A DNA stretch of 37,111 bases from an uncultured Acidimicrobiaceae bacterium (GTDB lineage Bacteria > Actinomycetota > Acidimicrobiia > Acidimicrobiales > Ilumatobacteraceae). Under the pieces are notes generated by a model. That model searched no databases. It was not told where the DNA came from and worked only from the letters and a program-made list of their open reading frames with translations. Positions 18,501 to 26,933 of the stretch are shown piece after piece. Position 1 is the first letter of the stretch. Every line of letters begins with the position of its first letter. The position numbers and the translations under genes are program-made. The stretch spans positions 1 to 37,111 of the forward strand of contig CAIYTS010000068.1 in the NCBI GenBank assembly GCA_903929185.1, read 5' to 3'.

Positions 18501-19027
18501 TTGGGCCACTCAATCGCGTTGAGATTCGCGACTAGATAGTCCCGTACTGCTTCTACTGAGATCCCATTTTTATAGTTCTCTGTGCCTACTAGCAACGAGA
18601 CCATCGTTGCTCCTGCCTCAGGCACCAAGTCACAACGACACCATCCGTTGAGGGCTCCGTCGAGTCCACTGTCATGAAGTGAGAACTCAAGTTGATACGG
18701 AGGTTCTTCAATCGATATCGCTCCGCTTAATCCGGCTACTACCAGCAACGCCTCGAAGCATGCAGCGGGAAGTACATCGACAGTAAAACTAGACACATCT
18801 CGCTCGCGACGAATATCGGCAGGAGAAGCAGGGGATGCTTTGACAATTGTCGCCGACACGATTTCCAATGCACAACGTAAAGCCTCGTTGAGTTCTTGCA
18901 TGGCGGCGTCTGAACCACCAACATCGGGATGCACAGTTCGTGCTCGCTCGCGCCAGGCGCGACGTATCTCTTGAGTCGACGCAGTCTTGTCGATCAGCAA
19001 AACCGCGAACGGATCACGTAATGCCAC
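18497..19027 (-). CDS. J-domain protein with uncharacterised C-terminal region
   Basis: IRRAWRERARTVHPDVGGSDAAMQELNEA (HPD motif); GTG start with AAAGGA upstream. Confidence 0.8.
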   Translation of the reverse strand: MALRDPFAVLLIDKTASTQEIRRAWRERARTVHPDVGGSDAAMQELNEALRCALEIVSATIVKASPASPADIRRERDVSSFTVDVLPAACFEALLVVAGLSGAISIEEPPYQLEFSLHDSGLDGALNGWCRCDLVPEAGATMVSLLVGTENYKNGISVEAVRDYLVANLNAIEWPN

Positions 19028-19035
19028 TGCGTCCT

Positions 19036-19842
19036 TTATCGGCCAATGAAGTTAGGAGGGCGCTTTTCGATGAAAGCCGCAACGCCTTCTTTGAAGTCCT
19101 TAGTACGGAACAAAGGCAACAACTGAAGAAATACATGGTGAACGTTTTGTTCAAATGTCTCAGTTTCTGCGGCGCGCATCATTCTCTTGATTGCACGGAC
19201 TGCTAGCGGAGCATTAGACGCAATCTCGCCAGCCATATCCATAACGTGATCCATCAATTGATCCGCTGGTACAACCTTGTTAACGAGTCCCATCTCAAGG
19301 CATTCATCAGCCATCAACGTGCGGCCTGTAAACGCGACTTCCGCCGCTCTGGCGTAACCAACCATTCGAGGCAGCAACCAAGTGCCACCGCTTTCAGGCA
19401 AGATTCCGCGCTTGGCAAAACCAGGTGCCATTTTTGCAGTGTCAGCTGCGATACGGATGTCGCAGCCAAGAGCAATGTCAAGTCCATAACCGGCTGCACC
19501 TCCATTCAGCGCGCAGATAACAGGAGTGTCAATCCCGTGTAACACGATTGGCGGAGCTTCACGAATATCGAATTCAGCCATATTTGCACCAGTGTCATCG
19601 AGTACTCCTAATGATTCGGTTTTGCCCGCTTGTGACCCAAGGTCAAGACCTGCACAAAATGCACGACCGGCACCAGTGAGAACGATGCAACGAACCTCCG
19701 GGTTACGGTCAGCTTCAAGAAGCTTCTTCGACAGCAAATCAAGCATGACGCCCGAAATTGTGTTCATTCGGCCAGGCGCGTTCAGCGTAATTGTGGCGAT
19801 TCGGTTTGATATTTCGAGGAGGACTTCATCTTCTTTGCTCAT
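19036..19842 (-). CDS. Enoyl-CoA hydratase/isomerase family protein
   Basis: VLTGAGRAFCAGLDLGSQ, ALNGGAAGYGLDIALGCDIRIA, LLPRMVGYARAAEVAFTGR. Confidence 0.92.
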   Translation of the reverse strand: MSKEDEVLLEISNRIATITLNAPGRMNTISGVMLDLLSKKLLEADRNPEVRCIVLTGAGRAFCAGLDLGSQAGKTESLGVLDDTGANMAEFDIREAPPIVLHGIDTPVICALNGGAAGYGLDIALGCDIRIAADTAKMAPGFAKRGILPESGGTWLLPRMVGYARAAEVAFTGRTLMADECLEMGLVNKVVPADQLMDHVMDMAGEIASNAPLAVRAIKRMMRAAETETFEQNVHHVFLQLLPLFRTKDFKEGVAAFIEKRPPNFIGR

Positions 19843-19848
19843 ACCAAC

Positions 19849-19855
19849 AAAGATA
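19849..19855. promoter_or_regulatory. Shared -10 element of divergent enoyl-CoA hydratase and histidine phosphatase genes
   Basis: AAAGATA: minus -10 TATCTT (7 nt to ATG 19842), plus -10 AAAGAT (7 nt to ATG 19862). Confidence 0.5.
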
Positions 19856-19861
19856 ACAACT

Positions 19862-20548
19862 ATGGAAACTCCGAAATCAGTTGGGTCGACGGATTCAACC
19901 AGCGTCCCGCAACCCACCCTTGATGGCTCTATTGGCGATGGGTGCAGAGTTCTGCTCATTCGCCACGGAAGATCTGCAGACATTGTTCCGGGCTCTGCAG
20001 AGAGCGCTGATCCCCCGCTTCACGAATTGGGCCAAAAGCAAGCAATAGCGGTTGGTACTCGACTATCAACAGCACGTATTGATGCTGTCTATTCAAGTCA
20101 TCTCCTGCGAGCGCTTCACACTGCAGAAGCAATTGCCTCTCATCACAAACTACAAGTAGGAGTTTTTGAGGATCTCGAAGAAGTCAGGCTCGGTGATTGG
20201 AGTAATGGAGAATTTCGTCGTCGCGCTGCGACAGGTGACCCCGCGTACCTCGAATGGGCCACGACCGGACGCTGGGACGGCATACCGAATGCAGAAGGTG
20301 ATCAAAACTTTCGTAATCGTGTCACGACACGCATCAATTCACTTGCGTCTCAGCATGACGGCGGTTGCATCGCTGTTGTGTGTCACGGCGGAGTGATCAA
20401 TGCCTACCTTGCAGACATGTTGGGCACGCAACGATCTCTATGGATGATGGTTGAGAACACAAGCATCACTACGGTGAAACTCAGTGCAACACCAAGTGTC
20501 TTGACTCTCAACGATTGCAATCATCTGTACGATCTGCTTTTGCAGTAA
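19862..20548 (+). CDS. Histidine phosphatase family protein
   Basis: VLLIRHGRSADIVPG, YSSHLLRALHTAEAIA, VVCHGGVINAYLADMLG. Confidence 0.88.
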   Translation: METPKSVGSTDSTSVPQPTLDGSIGDGCRVLLIRHGRSADIVPGSAESADPPLHELGQKQAIAVGTRLSTARIDAVYSSHLLRALHTAEAIASHHKLQVGVFEDLEEVRLGDWSNGEFRRRAATGDPAYLEWATTGRWDGIPNAEGDQNFRNRVTTRINSLASQHDGGCIAVVCHGGVINAYLADMLGTQRSLWMMVENTSITTVKLSATPSVLTLNDCNHLYDLLLQ

Positions 20549-20552
20549 TCAC

Positions 20553-21425
20553 TCAATTGATGCGCACTGACGGAGTCACCGCCAGATTGCACACGGCAAA
20601 CCACAAAGCCGTGGCGCCTGCAATGTGAACTGCAACTAATGCAACGGGAACTCCAGTGAAGTATTGGGCGTACCCGATTGCTCCTTGGAACACAGCAGCG
20701 AGCAACAGAGCCTGAATGGCATCAACGGTGCTCGCATCAGCATGCGAGCGTTTAGCCCGCACTCCAAGAAAGATGATGAGCCCAATGGTTACAAGCACGC
20801 TCACGCTGTGAACGCGAGCAACACTCGTTAGAGCAAACCCTAAGCGCACTGCCTTTTCATCACCGGCGTGTGGGCCTGATGCTGTGACAACAGTTCCGGT
20901 CACAAGTGCGAGAGCACTGCTACAAACAACCAAGCGCATCATCACGACTAGAGGTCGAGGTCCGGTCCGGAAATATGTAAGAGGTAGTTCGTCAGAGCGA
21001 CGGAACAATACGAAAGCATTTGCCACCAGTACGAGCGACACCAAGAAGTGAGCCATGTTTGCGTAGGGGTTCAAGCCAGTGAGAACCACGACTCCGCCAA
21101 TCACTATTTGCGCGAGCACTCCGAGCACCAAGCCCCAGGCAAGAAGCACTAAATCTTTACGGAGTGGCTTTCGAAGATAAGCAAGCAGCACGGCCGCGAT
21201 CACACTAAAAGAGACAACACCCGTGAAGAGCCTGTTGGCCTGCTCGATCAACGTGTGTCCTGTTGACACATCGACAAATTTGGTGGCGTTACAACGGGGC
21301 CAGTCCGCGCAGCCGAGTCCGGAACCAGTGAGACGAACCAAAGCACCCGTAAAGATAATGACGGAAAGGGACCCCAAAGCTGTACCGGTGACAGTTCGGA
21401 ACGCTTTCTGAGAAACGGTGATCAC
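20553..21425 (-). CDS. ctaA: Heme A synthase (COX15/CtaA family)
   Basis: GALVRLTGSGLGCADWPRC, FTGVVSFSV, GGVVVLTGLNP, multiple TM segments, VHIAGATALWF. Confidence 0.9.
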   Translation of the reverse strand: MITVSQKAFRTVTGTALGSLSVIIFTGALVRLTGSGLGCADWPRCNATKFVDVSTGHTLIEQANRLFTGVVSFSVIAAVLLAYLRKPLRKDLVLLAWGLVLGVLAQIVIGGVVVLTGLNPYANMAHFLVSLVLVANAFVLFRRSDELPLTYFRTGPRPLVVMMRLVVCSSALALVTGTVVTASGPHAGDEKAVRLGFALTSVARVHSVSVLVTIGLIIFLGVRAKRSHADASTVDAIQALLLAAVFQGAIGYAQYFTGVPVALVAVHIAGATALWFAVCNLAVTPSVRIN

Positions 21426-21501
21426 GATGTCTACTGTACGACAGCGTTGTGGTGGCTCTCCGTCTGGCGTTCACCATTCAATAGTGGCTACGGTCACAGT
21501 C

Positions 21502-22614
21502 ATGATCACTTCCTTTGACGACTACCCCATTCATCAGACGTCGGAACCCATCGCTCATACTGAATCGGGCGACCCCGGCGCATACGATCGCTATTTCTTT
21601 AATGGGTACTCCCGTGACGGAAAAATATTTTTTGCCGCCGCAATGGGTCTGTACCCCAACCGCCACGTCATCGACGCCTCATTTAGTGTTGTGCGAAACG
21701 GAGAACAAGTAAACGTCCATGCATCCGGTCGAGCACCCATCGATCGAATGGAATGCAACGAAGTTGGCCCGATCAAAGTTGAGGTTGTGGTGCCGATGAA
21801 GAAACATCGCATCACCGTTGACGCTCCCGAACATGCAATCCGCGCCGACATAACGTTTGAAGCTTCATCACTGCCATATGAGGAACCTCCGTTTCTTGTT
21901 CGCGCTGGTAACAGAAAAGTGATGAGTTACACCCGTCTCACTCAATTAGGAACATGGACCGGCTGGATCGAAGTTGACGGAGTTCGCACTGATCTCACAC
22001 CTGGTGACATCGTTGGCTCGCGCGATAGATCATGGGGAGTGCGTGGAGTCGGTGAACGCATCCAACTAGGAGCTCCGCTCAATCTCCCACCTCAGTTCTA
22101 TTGGTTATGGGCCCCTGTGTGGTTTGACGGTTTCGGAACAGTATTCGATGTGAATGAGTTTGCCGATGGACAACGGTGGCATGAATCAGGAGCGATGCTC
22201 ATTGGCCCTGACACCATCAAGCATGCTCATTCAGTCTCATACGATTATTCGTGGGAACACGGCACTCGTCGGGCTGAAAGATTCGCCTTGACATACGAAT
22301 TTGCTAAGGATTCAGCGCAATTGGTATTTACGCCTCTTGTGCATTTTCAGATGAATGGACTGGGTTATCTTCATCCTGAATGGAACCACGGCAACTGGAA
22401 AGGCGAATTGGTGACAGGCGGAGATCGTTTTACCGTGCCGGTAGATGATCCGTTGCAAATGCATAATCTGCACACGCAAACACTGAGTTCAGTTACCTGC
22501 ACCATGTCTGATGGATCCGTGCATCACGGAATCGGAATCCTTGAAACTTTGGTGCTCGGCGCTCATGAGCCATCGGGTTTTGTAGGGGTGAGTGACGGCT
22601 ACGCGAAGCCTTAG
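21502..22614 (+). CDS. Conserved protein of unknown function, possibly CrtC/AttH-like (lipocalin-like) fold
   Basis: 370-aa ORF from ATG 21502; GWIEVDGVRTDLTPGDIVGSRDRSWGVR motif and aromatic-rich beta-strand-like composition; fold assignment tentative. Confidence 0.6.
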   Translation: MITSFDDYPIHQTSEPIAHTESGDPGAYDRYFFNGYSRDGKIFFAAAMGLYPNRHVIDASFSVVRNGEQVNVHASGRAPIDRMECNEVGPIKVEVVVPMKKHRITVDAPEHAIRADITFEASSLPYEEPPFLVRAGNRKVMSYTRLTQLGTWTGWIEVDGVRTDLTPGDIVGSRDRSWGVRGVGERIQLGAPLNLPPQFYWLWAPVWFDGFGTVFDVNEFADGQRWHESGAMLIGPDTIKHAHSVSYDYSWEHGTRRAERFALTYEFAKDSAQLVFTPLVHFQMNGLGYLHPEWNHGNWKGELVTGGDRFTVPVDDPLQMHNLHTQTLSSVTCTMSDGSVHHGIGILETLVLGAHEPSGFVGVSDGYAKP

Positions 22615-23402
22615 CCATGCTTGACGGACATTGCACCGTCCACAACTACAGCAGCACCATTGACAAAAGATGACGCTGGCAAGCACAGATTAAGTGTCAT
22701 GTGCGCAACTTCTTCTGGTGTTCCGTAGCGACGAATCGGAACTTTTCGTCTCGCATATTTCTCTTTTGCTTCATCGTTGATTCCGGCTGTCATCGCTGTA
22801 TCGATAGGTCCAGGACAAATTGCATTCACCGTCACGTTGTGACGACCCAACTCGACGGCAAAGCTCTTGGTGAGTCCAATCACGGCATGTTTAGAAGCCG
22901 TATACGCAGATAATCCCCCGGTGGCGATAATTGCTTCAGTTGAGGCGATATTCACCACGCGTCCGCCTTCGGGCGCCTGTAAGAGATGTGGAAGACATGC
23001 CCGAATCATGTGGGCGTGAGCACTGACGTTTATCGCAATGGTTTGATCCCAGTTGTTCAAGAAAGTCTCATCATCAGAAAACACCGATGACACCAGACTG
23101 ACGCCAGCGTTATTAACCAGGACATCGATCCCGCCCCACGCTTCAACGATGGTCCGAACGATCTGCAGGCGGTCATTGGGCTGCGACACGTCACCGCTGC
23201 ACCCCACTGCCGAATCGGGACCATGTACCGCCAGTATTTCGCCGACCACCAATTGCACTGTCGATGGATTCCGGTCTGCGACTAGGACTCGCGCCCCTTC
23301 ATCAGCGAAAAGGTGAGCTGTAGCTCGTCCCATGCCGCTTCCGGCGCCTGTTACGACTACTCGGGCGCCCTGAACGCTCCGTGATAACGCACTCAATCTC
23401 AT
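22611..23402 (-). CDS. SDR family NAD(P)-dependent oxidoreductase
   Basis: VVTGAGSGMGRATA, VLVNNAGVS, YTASKHAVIGLTKS, NAICPGPIDTAM; AGGGGGAG SD 5 nt before ATG 23402. Confidence 0.94.
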   Translation of the reverse strand: MRLSALSRSVQGARVVVTGAGSGMGRATAHLFADEGARVLVADRNPSTVQLVVGEILAVHGPDSAVGCSGDVSQPNDRLQIVRTIVEAWGGIDVLVNNAGVSLVSSVFSDDETFLNNWDQTIAINVSAHAHMIRACLPHLLQAPEGGRVVNIASTEAIIATGGLSAYTASKHAVIGLTKSFAVELGRHNVTVNAICPGPIDTAMTAGINDEAKEKYARRKVPIRRYGTPEEVAHMTLNLCLPASSFVNGAAVVVDGAMSVKHG

Positions 23403-23415
23403 GTTTCTCCCCCTT

Positions 23416-23431
23416 AGGGCCAAAAGGCCCT
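23416..23431 (-). promoter_or_regulatory. Perfect hairpin adjacent to the SDR ribosome-binding site
   Basis: AGGGCC-AAAA-GGCCCT (minus strand AGGGCC-TTTT-GGCCCT then AAGGGGGAG SD). Confidence 0.5.
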
Positions 23432-23499
23432 CAAAGCCATGTTCCCACAGGTTTTACCGGTCAATTGGGAATGGTTCCCCGTTACAGACCCTTCACTCC

Positions 23500-23516
23500 C
23501 TGTGAGCATGTCCTCA
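23500..23516. repeat. Dyad repeat copy 1, CTGTGAG-CATG-TCCTCA
   Basis: 13 of 13 fixed positions match copy 2 at 23551; contains TGAG-N6-CTCA dyad. Confidence 0.6.
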
Positions 23517-23550
23517 CTGTCATCACTCAGCGTGGTTACCTAAACATTTT

Positions 23551-23567
23551 CTGTGAGAAATTCCTCA
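23551..23567. repeat. Dyad repeat copy 2, CTGTGAG-AAAT-TCCTCA
   Basis: Same motif 51 bp downstream of copy 1. Confidence 0.6.
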
Positions 23568-23622
23568 AGTTCTGCCCAAACCTGCCGATCCCTATTGCGG
23601 ATCAAAAACAGGGAGCAGACAC

Positions 23623-25005
23623 ATGTCTCACAACCACACACATTTCGTCAGTCGCATCGTCATCGCCACAGCAGTCGTTGCTATGGGTCTCGTCATGGCC
23701 CCTGCGGGTGCACATGCATCAACTGGAGTGGTTGCTGCCGCTTCGACTTCAGCTAAGACAGCTCCTGGCCAGCCATCATTCGGCGACAAGGGTCCTCATG
23801 TCGTAGCTGTTCAGACTGCAATCTTGCGCAATGGGTTCACATTGACTGGTGGAGCAACTGGCGTCTTTGACAAAGCAACTCAGCGCGCACTGAAGTCATT
23901 CCAAAAAGTTGTTGGTCTCAAGGCAACTGGCGTCGTCGACACTGCAACAGCAAAAGTTCTTAAAGTTGCTACTGCATCAACAACCACCGTGCAGGCAACA
24001 ACTACATCCGTTGCCCCTACCACCACGACTACTCCAGCAGTTGTGTACCCGATGACTACATCAACACTTCCTGTTCGTGGAGCAAAGGGCGATCTTGTTG
24101 TGGCAGTACAAAAGGCACTCACAGCTGCTGGTTTCGCCGTTAAGGGCGGTATCGACGGTGCATTTGGTTCAGGCACAACATCAACAATCGCTTCCTTCCA
24201 AACAAGCAAGGGCCTGACAGCAAGCGGACTTCTTGACATCCCAACTGCAGTCGCACTTGCACTTGTTGCTCCCGTCGCTGCTCCAGCTCCTGCTCCCGCA
24301 ACCGTCAGTGTTGCAAGCGCCTCTACTCTTCTCGACCCAGCAAAGTTGCCAGTTCGCGGTAACCGTGGTGACTCGGTTCGCCTTTTGCAGAATGCGTTAA
24401 TCAACGCTGGTATTGAAGTCAAGGGTGGTGCTGACGGAGTATTCGGTGGTGCAACGTTTGTCGCTCTCCAGAACTACCAGACAACAAATGCTTTGACTGT
24501 TACCGGTACCTTGACAACGCAAACTGCAGTCAAGCTTGGTCTTGTTGCGGCACCTGCAGTGTCCATCTCGGTGTTTCCTGTTCAGGGCCTTTGCAGCTAC
24601 GAAAACACGTGGCATGCTCCACGCGGAACAGACCGCAAACACCTTGGTGTTGACATCATTGCAAAAGAAGGAAACCTTCTCTACGCAGTTGCCGACGGAA
24701 CCATTACCAAGCTCTACACAGTTGGTACAGACAAGCTCGCTGGTAACGGCGTACGCCTCACAACTGCTGATGGCACATACTTCTTCTACGGCCACATGCA
24801 AAAACTTGCGGACGGAATCACCATCGGCACCCAAGTAAAGGCTGGTCAAGTTGTTGGTTTTCTCGGCAAAACCGGAGATACCAACACTCCTCACCTTCAC
24901 ATCGAAGTACATCCTCTTGGTGGAGACGCAATCGATCCAACTCCTGTAGTTGCCGCAGTTGATGCATGCAGCGTCACCGCACCTCTTGTAACACCAGCTG
25001 CGTAA
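23623..25005 (+). CDS. Secreted M23 family peptidase with three peptidoglycan-binding domains
   Basis: Signal peptide; three PG_binding_1-like repeats (LPVRGxxGDxVxxxQ...DGxFGxxT...FQ...L); M23 motifs KHLGVDI, YGHM, PHLHIEVHP; SD AGGGAG. Confidence 0.92.
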   Translation: MSHNHTHFVSRIVIATAVVAMGLVMAPAGAHASTGVVAAASTSAKTAPGQPSFGDKGPHVVAVQTAILRNGFTLTGGATGVFDKATQRALKSFQKVVGLKATGVVDTATAKVLKVATASTTTVQATTTSVAPTTTTTPAVVYPMTTSTLPVRGAKGDLVVAVQKALTAAGFAVKGGIDGAFGSGTTSTIASFQTSKGLTASGLLDIPTAVALALVAPVAAPAPAPATVSVASASTLLDPAKLPVRGNRGDSVRLLQNALINAGIEVKGGADGVFGGATFVALQNYQTTNALTVTGTLTTQTAVKLGLVAAPAVSISVFPVQGLCSYENTWHAPRGTDRKHLGVDIIAKEGNLLYAVADGTITKLYTVGTDKLAGNGVRLTTADGTYFFYGHMQKLADGITIGTQVKAGQVVGFLGKTGDTNTPHLHIEVHPLGGDAIDPTPVVAAVDACSVTAPLVTPAA

Positions 25006-25018
25006 TACACATCGTCTT

Positions 25019-25062
25019 CGCTCTTTTCCTTGTCACACGATCCAGTGATAAGGGAAAGAGCG
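25019..25062. terminator. Long hairpin between convergent genes, probable bidirectional terminator
   Basis: CGCTCTTTTCCTTGTCAC / GTGATAAGGGAAAGAGCG: 18-bp stem (16 Watson-Crick, 2 G-U), 8-nt loop; no strong U-tract. Confidence 0.65.
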
Positions 25063-25076
25063 TTGATATCTCTGCG

Positions 25077-26171
25077 TTACGGACGTACTTCGTAGAAGGC
25101 GTTTACAGAATGATCAACATCCAATTTCCTAAATTGAGAAAAACCAGCATCGCGAGCCATTGATTCTGCTCGAGAAGCAGATAGGCCCAGAGTTCCAAGC
25201 CCCTCCCCGCCTGCTTCGGACATCGCAGAGGACATGCAACTCAGAACACTGATGCCGTAGAGCAATGATGCCATCGGGTTCTTCGACACATTGAGCTCGA
25301 GAGAGTCATGAGCTTTGATGTCGACGAGAAGCCACGTGCCGTCGTCTTTTAAGGCTTGGCGAATTGTTCTCATCATTTCAGTCGGATGCGTCATGTCATG
25401 AATGCAATCGAATGTACAAATGAGGTCATAGCTGTGATCATCAGCAATCGGATGCTCGCGCGGATCAAAGAAAGAAACATTGTGAATTCCTGATTCAGTC
25501 TTTCGTTCTTCTGCACGCTCCAGAGCAAACTTGGAGATATCAAAACCATCAATTGTGCTGTTCGGAAATGTGGTGCCCATCAATAAGGCAGCGCCACCGG
25601 AACCACATCCGATATCGGCAACTCGTACTCCAGAAGCCAGCTTGTCCTGTATGCCGTCCAGCGCTGGAATAACCATCGGGATGAGAAAGTTCTGATTCCA
25701 AGGTTCAAAGCTTCGCTCAATACCTACAGCACCCTCAGGACCATGCGAGTCGTAATCATGTCCGACTCCAGTGCGGAACGCTTCGGGCATCGCATTGAGA
25801 GCACCCATGGTCTGCGGAAGTCTGTGGAACATTCCCATGCCGTATGCAGGGTGATTCGGAGTCGCCAACACGGCAACGCCTTCAGGCGATAGATGAAACA
25901 CAGGTGCACTTTCTGACAAGTCGGCACAGGTGACGATGCGAGCTGCAACTTGATTGTGCAACCACTCACGTACCCAACGTTCGTGCAAACCGGCCTTTGA
26001 CGCAAGTGTCTCAGATGTATCTCCTTCGACAGACGACGCCATCACTTCATACAAACCGAGTCGATCACCGAGATGAATCATTCCCGCGGTGACTGCACCT
26101 TCCAATTTGCTAAAGATGCCGAAAGAAAACATCTTCAGTGCATCAGGATCAAGTGGCCGTTGTTCTGTCAT
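25077..26171 (-). CDS. Class I SAM-dependent methyltransferase with N-terminal winged-helix domain (Rv2258c-like)
   Basis: VRVADIGCGSGGAALLMG, IDGFDISKFALERA, YDLICTFDCIHDMTHP; N-terminal LGDRLGLYEVM...LHERWVREWL. Confidence 0.9.
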   Translation of the reverse strand: MTEQRPLDPDALKMFSFGIFSKLEGAVTAGMIHLGDRLGLYEVMASSVEGDTSETLASKAGLHERWVREWLHNQVAARIVTCADLSESAPVFHLSPEGVAVLATPNHPAYGMGMFHRLPQTMGALNAMPEAFRTGVGHDYDSHGPEGAVGIERSFEPWNQNFLIPMVIPALDGIQDKLASGVRVADIGCGSGGAALLMGTTFPNSTIDGFDISKFALERAEERKTESGIHNVSFFDPREHPIADDHSYDLICTFDCIHDMTHPTEMMRTIRQALKDDGTWLLVDIKAHDSLELNVSKNPMASLLYGISVLSCMSSAMSEAGGEGLGTLGLSASRAESMARDAGFSQFRKLDVDHSVNAFYEVRP

Positions 26172-26209
26172 ACAGGCAATCTACGACACAACCAATGACC
26201 AACGATTAC

Positions 26210-26896
26210 TCAGTATGTGCGCAACTCTTTCGGCAGGTGTTCATTGCCTGATAGTTGACTGAGCCCAAATGTCATTCCGTCTCCGATTTCAAAGACTTCT
26301 AATCGATTCACTGTGGCGTGGCCAATGACAAGCCGTTCCCACTCCCACGGAGTTGGTGGGAAACCAAGCATGTGGCAAATACTCACGCTACTTGTACCAG
26401 CATGGGCCACGAGCAAGATGCGGATGTCTTTGCGGAAAGCCGATGTTTGTTTCCACACCGGAAGATCAGTTTCGGCTCGAACCAGACCATGTTCTTCTAG
26501 GAATAAACTTGTACCGACATTGATACGTTCAACAAAGTCCAACACTGCTTCCCCGCCTTCAAGACCGCCCCATCGTTCGTGAGACGGTTTGGCCTTTTCG
26601 GTCTTGTACGCCTCTATTGCCTTCTCTTCTGGAGTTCCGTGCCAAATGGGATTACGAATTTCTTCCAGCCACGGAGCGATGACCAGGTCCATCTTGAGTG
26701 CGGCAAGAATAGGACCAGCGGTTTGTCGCGTTCTCAACAATGGCGAAACATACACCTCGTCGAAATGTTCTGATTCTGCCCATTTGCCCAACAAGGCTGC
26801 TTGATCATGCCCGCGCTTTGTCAGTGGCGGATTGTCGACATTCAATTTGTCGCGGACCCACTCCGGCTCGGCGTGACGAACAAATACGATTTCCAT
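26210..26896 (-). CDS. Histidine phosphatase family protein
   Basis: EIVFVRHAEPEW, YVSPLLRTRQTAGPIL, ILLVAHAGTSSVSICHMLG. Confidence 0.9.
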   Translation of the reverse strand: MEIVFVRHAEPEWVRDKLNVDNPPLTKRGHDQAALLGKWAESEHFDEVYVSPLLRTRQTAGPILAALKMDLVIAPWLEEIRNPIWHGTPEEKAIEAYKTEKAKPSHERWGGLEGGEAVLDFVERINVGTSLFLEEHGLVRAETDLPVWKQTSAFRKDIRILLVAHAGTSSVSICHMLGFPPTPWEWERLVIGHATVNRLEVFEIGDGMTFGLSQLSGNEHLPKELRTY

Positions 26897-26933
26897 CTAT
26901 TTCACTGTAGAGGGTGACGACATCGTGACGTCG

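Noticed and set aside
23500-23567. CRISPR-like array
   Set aside because: Only two imperfect 17-bp copies, no spacer regularity and no cas genes.
23432-23622. c-di-AMP (ydaO-type) riboswitch upstream of the M23 peptidase
   Set aside because: Expected by context, but the conserved blocks I remember for that class could not be matched by eye; kept only as an unclassified regulatory region.
23880-24912. Antisense ORFs of 180 and 171 aa opposite the M23 gene
   Set aside because: Sequences look like reverse-strand translation of repetitive Ala/Thr-rich coding DNA; no start signals or motifs.
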